From positions 225,659-289,658 of the forward strand of contig BQKD01000001.1 in the NCBI GenBank assembly GCA_022834735.1: 64,000 nucleotides of DNA. The letters are read 5' to 3'. Under the pieces are notes generated by a model. The model was not told where the DNA came from. It was given only the letters and a program-made list of their open reading frames with translations, and did no database searches. The position numbers and the translations under genes were made by a program. This stretch comes from Erysipelotrichaceae bacterium OPF54. GTDB taxonomy: Bacteria; Bacillota_I; Bacilli_A; Erysipelotrichales; Erysipelotrichaceae. Below are positions 16,921 through 23,986 of this stretch, in pieces (the stretch's first letter is position 1; each line of letters opens with the position of its first letter).

Positions 16921-17877
16921 ATGAAGTTCGTGAAATTGCTTGGTGCGCTTGTTCTTTCTGTGGGCATGCTGGTTTCTCCTGTGATGGCGGAAGAGGCGGA
17001 TTCTGATCCGTATACGTATACGGTGCGGATCTATCGGGGAAATCATGGCCATTTTGCGAGTGATCCGGATGCAGAGTATATTGAATTTGAGCGTGGCTAC
17101 GGAGAGGAACTGCCTGCCTATAATGTGCAGGATCTGATCGTTGCCAATGCAGACAATGATAAACCGTATGTTCCTTCTACCATCAAGTTGAGTGGCGAGG
17201 ATGTTCTTGAAACAGAAAATCTTTATCTGGGTGGAACAAAAGTGACGTCTGATCAGGATTATGTTGTTACGTACAGCCTGTTGCTCGATCCAGTGGAATA
17301 TACGATCAATTACATGGATGTGGAAACGGGACAGCCGATCGAAGGAATGGCTTCTTCGAAATACACTGGAAATCTGGGTGAGCAGATCGTCCTGTCTTTC
17401 CCTTATATCGAGGGGTATTCTCCGCAGGCGCTAAATGGGCGGATTACTTTGAAAGAAGGCACAAGCCACAATTTTAATTTCTGGTATGAGCCTGTGGAAG
17501 GTCCGACTGTCATTCCTGGAAATACGACGACTGTGACAGATACGGAAACGGAGACGGTGACAACGACGCCGGGAACGATCACTACGCCTGGTACGACTAC
17601 ACCAGGAACCACAACGCCTGGTGCGGATACAACAACGCCAGGGGGCGACGATACAACGACGCCTGGAGGAGAGGATACGACTCCAAATGAACCGCAGGAT
17701 GTGATCGATATCGAAGATGACAACGTGCCATTGGCTGGTCCGGACGCAAACGAGCCGACAAACAACGCGGATGCGGGAATGTCCCTGCCTGCCAAGCTCG
17801 GTCTGGGTGCGGTACTTGTTTTGCTGGTCGCAGGAATCATCTACTTCCTTGTGAAGAAAAAGAAGGACAACGAGTAA
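16921..17877 (+). CDS. MucBP-like membrane protein with Thr/Pro-rich stalk
   Basis: A 318-aa protein with a signal peptide ending PVMA-EEADS. Two beta domains follow, the second MucBP-like (VEYTINYMDVETGQPIEGM, FWYEP), then a repetitive TTPG stalk (about residues 205-260) and EDDNVPLAGP. The tail is MSLPAKLGL, a membrane helix and KKKKDNE. VPLA normally precedes an LPXTG motif in such proteins, but here only SLPAK is present, so sortase anchoring is doubtful. One base separates it from the previous gene. It is the last gene of the island and a terminator follows. Confidence 0.75.
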   Translation: MKFVKLLGALVLSVGMLVSPVMAEEADSDPYTYTVRIYRGNHGHFASDPDAEYIEFERGYGEELPAYNVQDLIVANADNDKPYVPSTIKLSGEDVLETENLYLGGTKVTSDQDYVVTYSLLLDPVEYTINYMDVETGQPIEGMASSKYTGNLGEQIVLSFPYIEGYSPQALNGRITLKEGTSHNFNFWYEPVEGPTVIPGNTTTVTDTETETVTTTPGTITTPGTTTPGTTTPGADTTTPGGDDTTTPGGEDTTPNEPQDVIDIEDDNVPLAGPDANEPTNNADAGMSLPAKLGLGAVLVLLVAGIIYFLVKKKKDNE

Positions 17878-17886
17878 TAGAGAATG

Positions 17887-17915
17887 AAAGCTGGTTTGAA
17901 CGACCGGCTTTTGTT
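17887..17915 (+). terminator. Terminator of the fibre operon
   Basis: A 9-bp stem (17887-17895 with 17903-17911, one G-T pair) then TTTTGTTTG. Confidence 0.75.
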
Positions 17916-17917
17916 TG

Positions 17918-17946
17918 TTGAAAATGAATATTCAAAGCTTTATAAT
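17918..17946 (+). promoter_or_regulatory. Promoter of the putative antisense RNA
   Basis: TTGAAA (17918-17923), a 17-bp spacer and TATAAT (17941-17946). It follows the operon terminator, no reading frame follows it, and it drives transcription head-on toward the small toxin-like gene. Confidence 0.7.
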
Positions 17947-17951
17947 GAAGA

Positions 17952-18048
17952 TACAAAAAGAACCCGCATTCATTCTATGAATGGTTCGGATTTTATTGGG
18001 TGTAAAAACAGCCACTAGTCGTCCAAACTATTATTGTGGCTGTTTTTA
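17952..18048 (+). ncRNA. Putative antisense antitoxin RNA
   Basis: It is predicted to start about 6 nt after TATAAT and to run through a hairpin (CATTCAT/ATGAATG, 17977-17993, followed by GGATTTTATT) to the strong hairpin at 18005-18048. Its 3' end is complementary to the stop codon and terminator region of the 39-codon hydrophobic peptide gene on the other strand. Convergent overlap at the 3' ends is the txpA/ratA and bsrG/SR4 arrangement. End points are estimates; it may stop at the first hairpin. Confidence 0.5.
18005..18048. terminator. Bidirectional terminator shared by toxin mRNA and antisense RNA
   Basis: A stem AAAACAGCCAC/GTGGCTGTTTT (18005-18015 with 18036-18046) with T runs on both strands. 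The toxin-like stop codon lies at the foot of this hairpin. Confidence 0.75.
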
Positions 18049-18118
18049 TTATGTTCGTTGAGTAACGCGATTATCAAATTGACGATGATCGCAAGGATCA
18101 TCAGTACGATTGATAACA
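18015..18118 (-). pseudogene. Type I toxin-like peptide, 3' part (split by IS66)
   Basis: This carries codons 9-39 of a 39-codon gene; the first eight codons are at 20475-20498 beyond the IS66 element. The rejoined peptide starts MNDFELLSIVLMILAIIVNL, is one hydrophobic helix, and ends with a polar Asn/His-rich tail and LDD. The short M-x-x-F-E-x-L-S start plus a single helix resembles the holin-like toxin (Hol_Tox/TxpA/Fst) group. With the antisense RNA on the opposite strand it looks like a type I toxin-antitoxin locus, now inactivated. The longer open frame from 18236 is a chimera with IS66 DNA. Confidence 0.65.
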
Positions 18119-18147
18119 GTAAGCGGGAAAAAGAACCGCGTATAGTT

Positions 18148-18197
18148 AAAGGCCCCTGTCTGTGAGATACTTCTCGCAAATAGGGGCCCTTTTTCTT
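18148..18197 (+). terminator. Hairpin inside the left end of the IS66 element
   Basis: AAGGCCCCT pairs with AGGGGCC(C)TT, followed by TTTTTCTTT on the plus strand; it would stop outside transcription from running antisense into tnpC. Confidence 0.65.
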
Positions 18198-18202
18198 TCG
18201 GG

Positions 18203-19849
18203 TTATACGCATTGTTCTTTGACTTCTGCATTCCACGGCATCATCTGATCAAGGATCTCGTCACTCAGCTGCCCGATCTTTCCCCTCAGTTTTTCCAACA
18301 CGTACAGTATGTATTTGTACGGTACCAGTCCGTTGGCTTTCGCACTTTCTACGACCGAATACAGTACGCCGCAGCTTCGGGCTCCTCTCGGACTTCCCGA
18401 GAACAGCCAGTTGCGCCGTCCGATCGCGAAGCTTCGGATCGTTCTTTCCGATAACGAATTGGTCATCGGTACATTGCCGTCTTTTAGATAAATCTTCAGT
18501 CCTTCTTCGTTATCTACCAGATAATTCAGGGCCTGTTTTTCCTTTTGGGTTGTCCAGCCTTCTGTGGCCAGGGCTGTTTTTGCGCACACGAAAACCTGCT
18601 CCACGAGCCCTCCTTCGCGCAGCATCCTTTCTTCTTTTCGTTCTTTTGGCTTCAGTTTCTGAAGCTTCGCTTCGATACGGAAAATCTTCATGATCTGTGT
18701 AAGTATCTTCACTGACACGGATCCTGCTGCTTCCTTCAGGCCTTCCAGAGCATCTACAAAGTACCTTCTGGCATGAGCCCAGCACAGTGCTCTTTCGTCA
18801 TGATCGACCTGATTGTATCCGGCATAGTCGTCTGTGATCAATATCCCTGCGAATCCTTCCAGATAATCGGCGGCATACTTTCCGCCTCTTCCGGGCTGAT
18901 AGTCGAACAGCCGCATCGGATGTTCGCTTTCCTGTATCGAACTGTACACCCACATATACGACTTGTTCGTATTCCTGCGCCCCTCTTCCTTCATGACCTG
19001 GATGGTCGTTTCGTCGCAGTGTATATACTCCTCTTTCAGCAGGTGACTTTTCATCCGTTCGATCAGCGGTTCGAAATAACTCTCCGATCCCAGCATCACC
19101 CAGTTGGACATCGTTCTTCGGCTCACAGGAAGCTTCCAGCTCTTCCATTCCTTTTCCTGCCGGTAATAGGTCACGCCTTTGACAAACCGTTCGTTGGCCA
19201 CATAGGCCAGGGCCTGCGCGCTCGCAAAAGAACCGGGGATCAAAGCGGCCGGCGCGTCTGTCTTATAAAGAACGCCTTCCCCGTCATTCATGCAGGCAGG
19301 GCAGGCGTAGGTTTCTGTATAAATGTCTTCGATGATGATCTGCGCAGGGAGGACCTTTACGATCGTGTGCGCTTTCTCTTCGCCCACCTTGATCATTTCT
19401 TCTCCGCAATATGGACATTTCTTTTCTTCTTCGGTCGCTTCGATCACCACTTTTTCATGCGGAAGGGAGTCCAGGTCGTCCGTACGGTTCGGACAGCGGC
19501 GGCGCTCATGCGCCTTGACTGTCCCTGTACGTTCTTCCTGTTTCGGTTCCGGATAATCCATAGTGAACAGAGGTTCCATATTGGCCATCATCTCAAGCGC
19601 GGCTGCCTTTTCGCTCTTCCGGCCGAAAAGCATCTTCTGAAGCTTGCGGATGATCTCGTCCTTCTGTTCGATCTTATCGTACAGCTTTTCGATCAGTTCC
19701 GATTGTTTCTCGATCTGCTCGGACTGTTTTTTCAGCTGCTCGTTCATGATTTCCAGAATCTTTTGAATTTCCATGCTGGATCCGTTGTCCTGTGCGAAGT
19801 AACCATCTTTCATGACCCGACTATAACACACTTGGAAAGGCTTTTCCAT
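18203..19849 (-). CDS. tnpC: IS66-family transposase TnpC
   Basis: A 548-aa DDE transposase. It has an N-terminal coiled coil with leucine-type heptads (EIMNEQLKKQSEQIEKQSEL), the LFGRKSEK motif, and a zinc-finger-like CPYCGEEM...CPACM. The core shows HCDETTIQV (D), ITDDYAGYNQV (D) and NSLSERTIRSFAIGRRNWLF (E), then the IS66 C-terminal tail. The TGATG overlap with tnpB suggests translational coupling from ATG 19849; a GTG one codon earlier is possible. Confidence 0.93.
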   Translation of the reverse strand: MEKPFQVCYSRVMKDGYFAQDNGSSMEIQKILEIMNEQLKKQSEQIEKQSELIEKLYDKIEQKDEIIRKLQKMLFGRKSEKAAALEMMANMEPLFTMDYPEPKQEERTGTVKAHERRRCPNRTDDLDSLPHEKVVIEATEEEKKCPYCGEEMIKVGEEKAHTIVKVLPAQIIIEDIYTETYACPACMNDGEGVLYKTDAPAALIPGSFASAQALAYVANERFVKGVTYYRQEKEWKSWKLPVSRRTMSNWVMLGSESYFEPLIERMKSHLLKEEYIHCDETTIQVMKEEGRRNTNKSYMWVYSSIQESEHPMRLFDYQPGRGGKYAADYLEGFAGILITDDYAGYNQVDHDERALCWAHARRYFVDALEGLKEAAGSVSVKILTQIMKIFRIEAKLQKLKPKERKEERMLREGGLVEQVFVCAKTALATEGWTTQKEKQALNYLVDNEEGLKIYLKDGNVPMTNSLSERTIRSFAIGRRNWLFSGSPRGARSCGVLYSVVESAKANGLVPYKYILYVLEKLRGKIGQLSDEILDQMMPWNAEVKEQCV

Positions 19850-20211
19850 CACACAATATATGCACGTTTTCGTGCTGGACGAATCGCATTTTTCTGTACA
19901 ATGCTCAGTCCGTCAAGCAGCCATCTGAGCTCCTGTTCGCTCAGCGCAATGACTTCTTCCTCCGTTCTGGGCCATTGAAATTTTCCGTTCTCTAGACGCT
20001 TGGTGATGAGCATGAACCCATCCTCTTCCCAAAGCAGTCCTTTGATGGTGGAAGTCTTTCTGCCGCAGAACAGGAAGAGGATATTCTGACGCGGGTCCAG
20101 CTTCATGGAAGATTGAACCAGCAGGCACAGGCCGTCAATGCCTTTGCGCAGATCCGTGTAGCCGGGACGGATGTACACATGATCGATGCGGTTAAAATCA
20201 AGAGATCTCAT
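19849..20211 (-). CDS. tnpB: IS66 accessory protein TnpB (Orf2)
   Basis: A 120-aa protein with the family signature: YIRPGYTDLRKGIDGL, LFLFCGRKTSTIKGLLWEEDGF and RLENGKFQWP. Needed for IS66 transposition together with TnpC, mechanism not settled. It overlaps its neighbours at both ends by stop/start codons. Confidence 0.93.
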   Translation of the reverse strand: MRSLDFNRIDHVYIRPGYTDLRKGIDGLCLLVQSSMKLDPRQNILFLFCGRKTSTIKGLLWEEDGFMLITKRLENGKFQWPRTEEEVIALSEQELRWLLDGLSIVQKNAIRPARKRAYIV

Positions 20212-20396
20212 AATGAATCGAGGACCGTTCGAATCAGCACCGGTTCCGTATGATTATGGATATAGATCTTGCCTTTGGAAGACTGAATAACGATAGCTGG
20301 CCGATCCGATCCGGTTTGTTTCCTGGGACCCGGATCAGGAAGGCGGACTTCAGCAAAAGAAGAATAGGTATTCGAATTCTGTTTTGATTCGCTCAT
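20208..20396 (-). CDS. Short first ORF of the IS66 element (TnpA position)
   Basis: A 62-aa basic protein (HNHTEPVLIRTVLDSL at the end) in the TnpA slot, but about half the usual TnpA length and without its helix-turn-helix. Its GGAGG ribosome-binding site lies in the foot of the hairpin at 20404-20443, seven bases before the ATG. It probably serves translational coupling or DNA binding. Uncertain function. Confidence 0.7.
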   Translation of the reverse strand: MSESKQNSNTYSSFAEVRLPDPGPRKQTGSDRPAIVIQSSKGKIYIHNHTEPVLIRTVLDSL

Positions 20397-20403
20397 GAAA
20401 AAA

Positions 20404-20443
20404 CCTCCAGTTCATAGCATCAATATACTCAATGAACTGGAGG
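20404..20443 (-). promoter_or_regulatory. Hairpin that sequesters the IS66 ribosome-binding site
   Basis: A perfect 12-bp stem (20404-20415 with 20432-20443). Read on the minus strand, GGAGG of the first IS66 gene is inside the stem and TTTTTT follows, so it could both terminate incoming transcripts and hide the translation start. Transcripts starting inside the element would lack the upstream arm only if begun within the loop. Confidence 0.65.
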
Positions 20444-20474
20444 CTGAATACCCGCGGTTCTTTTTCCCGCTTAC

Positions 20475-20498
20475 TGATAACAACTCAAAATCGTTCAT
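20475..20498 (-). pseudogene. Type I toxin-like peptide, 5' part
   Basis: First eight codons (MNDFELLS) of the hydrophobic 39-codon gene, with a good GGAGGG ribosome-binding site at 20502-20509. Joining at the duplicated TGATAACA continues exactly in frame to 18110. A TATATA box lies some 60 bp upstream on this strand, without a clear -35. Confidence 0.65.
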
Positions 20499-20733
20499 AA
20501 TATCCCTCCGTTCCAGTATCGAGTGATCTCAATACGATATATAGTAACGGAGTTGCGGTTCTCCGGTTTTACCGACCGAACCAGCCACGAATGAAATACA
20601 GGTTCATGATTATTTTATCGGATTTCTAAAATGAAGACAATGTAAATTTCTGGACTGTTCATAACGCGGCAACTTACGTGGGTCCACCGGTTTATCTCCT
20701 TCATTTGAATAGTATCTTCACCGTTTCTATATA

Positions 20734-20795
20734 GTGAACGGGGAAAAGAACCGCGTATAGCAAAAGGCCCCTGTCTATGAGATGCTTCTCGCAAG
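20734..20795 (+). mobile_element. Decayed solo end of a second IS66 element
   Basis: This stretch matches the left end of the neighbouring IS66 element (18119 onward) with only a few changes over about 62 bp: GTGAACGGGGAAAAGAACCG, then GCGTATAG, AAAGGCCCCTGTCT and TGAGATGCTTCTCGCAA. The match stops where the intact copy continues into its hairpin arm. No transposase is attached, so it is a relic of an earlier insertion or deletion. The rest of the gene-free stretch 20499-20941 holds nothing else I can support. Confidence 0.75.
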
Positions 20796-20941
20796 CCACC
20801 CTCCTTTGCATATCGTACATAGAGTTATGAATTTTTCTGTTCGATATTCCATGAAGAAAATATTAAATAAATCTGTAATTTAATGTTTAATAGTTCATAT
20901 AAAATGGTATTATGGAGACAAGAAAGGGAAAAGGTAACAAT

Positions 20942-21829
20942 ATGGATGTTCTAACGAAAGAAGAGCAGAAAATGATTCAGGAGTTTACGTTGTTCAATGA
21001 TTTGTATATGAGCAAGTTTTTCGAGGATTTCAATGAAGGGGTCGAACTGATCCTGCGCCTTATTCTTGATCGGGAGGACCTGGTCGTGCAGGAGGTCAAA
21101 GTACAGGATCGCATCATCAATTTTCTTCATCATTCGACGTGTCTGGATGTTCTGGCGGTGGATGCTTCCGGCAAAAAATACAATATCGAGTTTCAGGTAG
21201 GTTCTTTTTCCAATCTGCCGAAGCGTTCACGTTATTACGCGGGCGAGATCGATCATGGGATGCTGGAAAAAGGAGAGGAATATGAATCCATGGAAGAAGT
21301 ATATGTCATATTCATTTGCGACGGGGATGTGATGAAATGCGGACATCCGATGTATCATTTCACGATGAAGGATGAAATGGGGACAGAATTGGAAGATGGA
21401 CGTCATGTGCTGTTTCTGAATGCAAATTATCCGGGAGACTGGAAGCTGAAGGATCTGATGGATGATCTGAAGAGTGCAGATCCCGAGCAAATGCGATATG
21501 ATGTACTAAAGAAGAGGACCGAGTATTTCAAGAAGAAGGAGGAGGGCCGTATGAGAGTATGCGAAGGAATGATAGACTGGTATAATACGCGAAATCAGAA
21601 AGAACGTGAGCAGTGGGAGGAGAAGCTGAAGCTGCAGAAGGAAGAAGCTGATGAAAAGCTGAAGCTGCAGAAGGAAGAAGCTGATGAAAAGCTGAAACTG
21701 CAGAAAAAAGAAGCGGATGAGCAATTTGCAAAAAAGATGCTTGCAGGAGGAGAACCGATCGAAAAGATCATGGAGTATTCGTCGCTTTCCGAAGAAGAAA
21801 TCGAACGGATCCGGAAGGATCTAGGATAA
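20942..21829 (+). CDS. PD-(D/E)XK nuclease / Rpn-type transposase-family protein
   Basis: A 295-aa protein with N-terminal KEEQKMIQEFTLFNDLYMSK and a nuclease core (CLDVLAVDASGKKYNIEFQV, D...E-x-Q), as in the recombination-promoting nuclease/PDDEXK_2 group. The C-terminal third is a charged coiled coil with three tandem 11-residue units (KLKLQKEEADE, 33-bp DNA repeats at 21623-21721). It ends with EKIMEYSSLSEEEIERIRKD, the usual tail helix. AAAGGGAAAAGG favours ATG 20942 over 20912. An internal ATG at 21551 has its own AGGAGG, so the tail might also be made alone. Confidence 0.85.
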   Translation: MDVLTKEEQKMIQEFTLFNDLYMSKFFEDFNEGVELILRLILDREDLVVQEVKVQDRIINFLHHSTCLDVLAVDASGKKYNIEFQVGSFSNLPKRSRYYAGEIDHGMLEKGEEYESMEEVYVIFICDGDVMKCGHPMYHFTMKDEMGTELEDGRHVLFLNANYPGDWKLKDLMDDLKSADPEQMRYDVLKKRTEYFKKKEEGRMRVCEGMIDWYNTRNQKEREQWEEKLKLQKEEADEKLKLQKEEADEKLKLQKKEADEQFAKKMLAGGEPIEKIMEYSSLSEEEIERIRKDLG

Positions 21830-22949
21830 TTGTGAATGATGAATTTCCGGAAACCAGGAGGAAGGCCATATGAGAGTAAGCGAAGGAATGATGGACTGGT
21901 ATAATACGCGAAATCAGAAAGAACGTGAGCAGTGGGAGGAGAAGCTGAAGCTGCAGAAGGAAGAAGCTGATGAAAAGCTGAAACTGCAGAAAAAAGAAGC
22001 GGATGAGCAATTTGCAAAAAAGATGCTTGCAGGAGGAGAACCGATCGAAAAGATTATGGAGTATTCGTCGCTTTCCGGAGAAGAAATCGAACGGATCCGG
22101 AAGAAAATGGTATAAGTATGGGACTGTTGGTTTAGAAGAATTTCTGGGGTTGTCCATAGATATATTGAGCTTTTTCATTGCGGCAAATATTGTGGATATG
22201 ATAGCCTGTTCGATCTTGCCTTCGATCTTTCCTTCGATCTTTCCGTCATGATGTCCGTGTTCGTAAATTCCTTCGCTTAGATTGCACATCGTTTTCCACC
22301 TCTTTCTGTCTTCTCTCGTATTGATCCCGTACTTTGCCAGCTGTTTCGCCGCTTCCTTTTCGTCCCTGCATTTGAACTGATAATGCAGGATGCGTGCCGA
22401 ATCCAGGTCATCCTCATAGATCCTGTTCCCGATCTCGAACAGGCACCAGTTGATGAAGTCATTGTTCGATCTTTCTGTTCTGGTGCAGTTTCTTTTTTTT
22501 ATTGTTTCATAGTTCGTGCTTGCCCGCAAGCAGCTCTCTTCCAGTTCATAGTAATTGGTGATCCAGATCGAAAGGACAGGAAGGATCCTGTCGTAATCGA
22601 TCGGAGGATCGATCTGGTGGCAGAGGAGCGCTGACGCATAGGCAGCAATACGTGCTTCCAGCTTATAGGACGGCTTGTCTTTCTGAAAGTCCACGTTGCC
22701 TTTCAGCTGCTTTGCGGCAAACAGAAGATCGGGAATGATCCTGGCTCCGGATGCCAGAGGGATCTCGCCTCCTGCATGGTCGATCATGCCGTGACAGGCA
22801 TCAATTTCGCTTTTGATCTCTTCGATCGAAGAAGAGGAAAAGGCAGGCACGCAGTCTTTGAACATATAGGCAAGGACGCGCGTGTCGCGAATGAATTCTT
22901 TGGCAAGCGTGTCATAGGCATTGCGGGTCTGTATTTCTCTACTTGTCAT
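21768..22949 (-). CDS. PDDEXK_2-like protein with chimeric C-terminus
   Basis: The first 255 or so residues form a nuclease-family protein (TRNAYDTLAKEFIRDTRVLA, YKLEARIAAYASALLCHQ) with the GHHDGKIEGKIEGKIE tail normal for this group. The usual active-site E-x-Q appears as NVDFQK, so activity is doubtful. Beyond about 22160 the frame runs antisense through the duplicated tail of the neighbouring gene, giving a hydrophobic Leu/Phe-rich nonsense tail to 21768. The genuine 3' end was therefore probably replaced when the duplication arose. 393 aa as it reads now. Confidence 0.6.
   Translation of the reverse strand: MTSREIQTRNAYDTLAKEFIRDTRVLAYMFKDCVPAFSSSSIEEIKSEIDACHGMIDHAGGEIPLASGARIIPDLLFAAKQLKGNVDFQKDKPSYKLEARIAAYASALLCHQIDPPIDYDRILPVLSIWITNYYELEESCLRASTNYETIKKRNCTRTERSNNDFINWCLFEIGNRIYEDDLDSARILHYQFKCRDEKEAAKQLAKYGINTREDRKRWKTMCNLSEGIYEHGHHDGKIEGKIEGKIEQAIISTIFAAMKKLNISMDNPRNSSKPTVPYLYHFLPDPFDFFSGKRRILHNLFDRFSSCKHLFCKLLIRFFFLQFQLFISFFLLQLQLLLPLLTFFLISRIIPVHHSFAYSHMAFLLVSGNSSFTIILDPSGSVRFLLRKATNTP
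21870..22115 (+). CDS. Duplicated C-terminal tail of the Rpn-type gene
   Basis: 81 aa, nearly identical to the last 92 residues of the gene at 20942-21829 (MRVSEGMMDWYNTRNQKE, then EQFAKKMLAGGEPIEKIMEY), but with two instead of three 33-bp units. It has its own AGGAGG. It arose by tandem duplication of about 260 bp and lacks the nuclease core, so it is a relic or a stand-alone coiled-coil partner. Confidence 0.65.
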   Translation: MRVSEGMMDWYNTRNQKEREQWEEKLKLQKEEADEKLKLQKKEADEQFAKKMLAGGEPIEKIMEYSSLSGEEIERIRKKMV

Positions 22950-23037
22950 TGCGGTATGGGTTCAAAATCATCATTTGATCCGTTCCTTTCTTGATTCTTG
23001 TTTGAAAGGAAAGAGGACTTTTTTGAAATTTCAGAAA

Positions 23038-23814
23038 TCATACGGCTTTTGATCGTTTACGGAAAAAGGTCTTGATCGTAGACAGCGGCAGTTCCATGAT
23101 GCTGGCAATTTCTTCAAAAGACATGCCTTTTGCGTGCAGTTTGTGCATCATGTTTTCCCGCTCTTCTCTGCGAGCCTGCTCTTTCCATCGCCTTTCGGCC
23201 TCATTCATGATATCGCACATAATTTTCACTCCTTCCGGGTCTTTTTTTAAATACCTTACGATTTCTCTAAGCTCATCATAATACATCTGGTCCGGATCTG
23301 TACAATGAAAATCATGCATCAGCTTTCCGAACGCGTCATCGTTTCGATACTGCCCGTTCACGAACCGGATGGCCGCTTTCCTGCTCAGCAGACGCTGCCC
23401 TTTTGGATCGAACCATTTGTAGTCGTAATACGGCTCGTATCCTTTTTCCATATCCTTTTTGGTCAGGAAAATGACCCACGTGTCTTTCAGGCTTTCGAAT
23501 TTTTCATTCGTCTTCATGTGCTGGGCAATGAGCGTGCTGCTGTAGACAATCGCTCTTTCATTCAAGGACCGGCCCTCGTTCTCGATCTCGATATCGTAGA
23601 TATTGTTTTCGGTATCTTCGATGAACAGATCGTAGCGCACATGCCGGAAGAGAGGAAAGCTCCTTTTTGCTTCCATGCCGTATCGGGCTACCAGTTCCAC
23701 AGCCTCTTCGCTTCTGGAAAACGCTTCGAACATGAAAAAGCCGCTGAACAAAGTGAACCGTTCGATCATCGGATCGTATTCTTCGTTTGTTTCCGAGGAT
23801 TTATCGTGTTTCAA
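23038..23814 (-). CDS. PD-(D/E)XK transposase-family (Rpn-like) protein
   Basis: A 258-aa protein with FTLFSGFFMFEAFSRSEEAV, nuclease core VRYDLFIEDTENNIYDIEIE (D...E-x-E) and a tail helix (MHKLHAKGMSFEEIASIMEL) typical of the family. It is the third such gene in 3 kb. Usually linked to mobile DNA and RecA-independent recombination; the biological role is not settled. AAGGAGGACTT precedes the ATG. The gap to the next gene (23815-23986) shows nothing. Confidence 0.8.
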   Translation of the reverse strand: MKHDKSSETNEEYDPMIERFTLFSGFFMFEAFSRSEEAVELVARYGMEAKRSFPLFRHVRYDLFIEDTENNIYDIEIENEGRSLNERAIVYSSTLIAQHMKTNEKFESLKDTWVIFLTKKDMEKGYEPYYDYKWFDPKGQRLLSRKAAIRFVNGQYRNDDAFGKLMHDFHCTDPDQMYYDELREIVRYLKKDPEGVKIMCDIMNEAERRWKEQARREERENMMHKLHAKGMSFEEIASIMELPLSTIKTFFRKRSKAV

Positions 23815-23986
23815 TGAAGTCCTCCTTTCCAGAGAGATCTGAAGACCCCTTGCTTTTATATACGTAACTGGAAGAGGAAAGTGGACTTTTTTTCTGAAAA
23901 TCTTTTATTTCACATTGTTTTTGCAATAATTGGTTATGTTGCTTGCGGATATAAAAAAGTCTTCTTTCGAAGACTGGATTTGTTCA

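Larger units (their letters stand above)
18119..20474 (-). mobile_element. IS66-family insertion sequence
   Basis: 2356 bp with inverted repeats starting GTAAGCGGGAAAAAGAACCG at both ends and an 8-bp target duplication TGATAACA (18111-18118 and 20475-20482), the size expected for IS66. Three genes on the minus strand overlap by stop/start codons: a short first protein, TnpB and the DDE transposase TnpC. All look intact. It sits inside a toxin-like gene. Hairpins near both ends would limit transcription in and out. Confidence 0.93.

Noticed and set aside
17540..17700. Short ACA/CCT repeats as a CRISPR-like array
   Set aside because: They encode the TTPG stalk of a surface protein in frame.
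18015..18236. 73-codon minus-strand frame as one gene
   Set aside because: Its first half is IS66 end sequence; the real gene starts at 20498 and was split by the IS.
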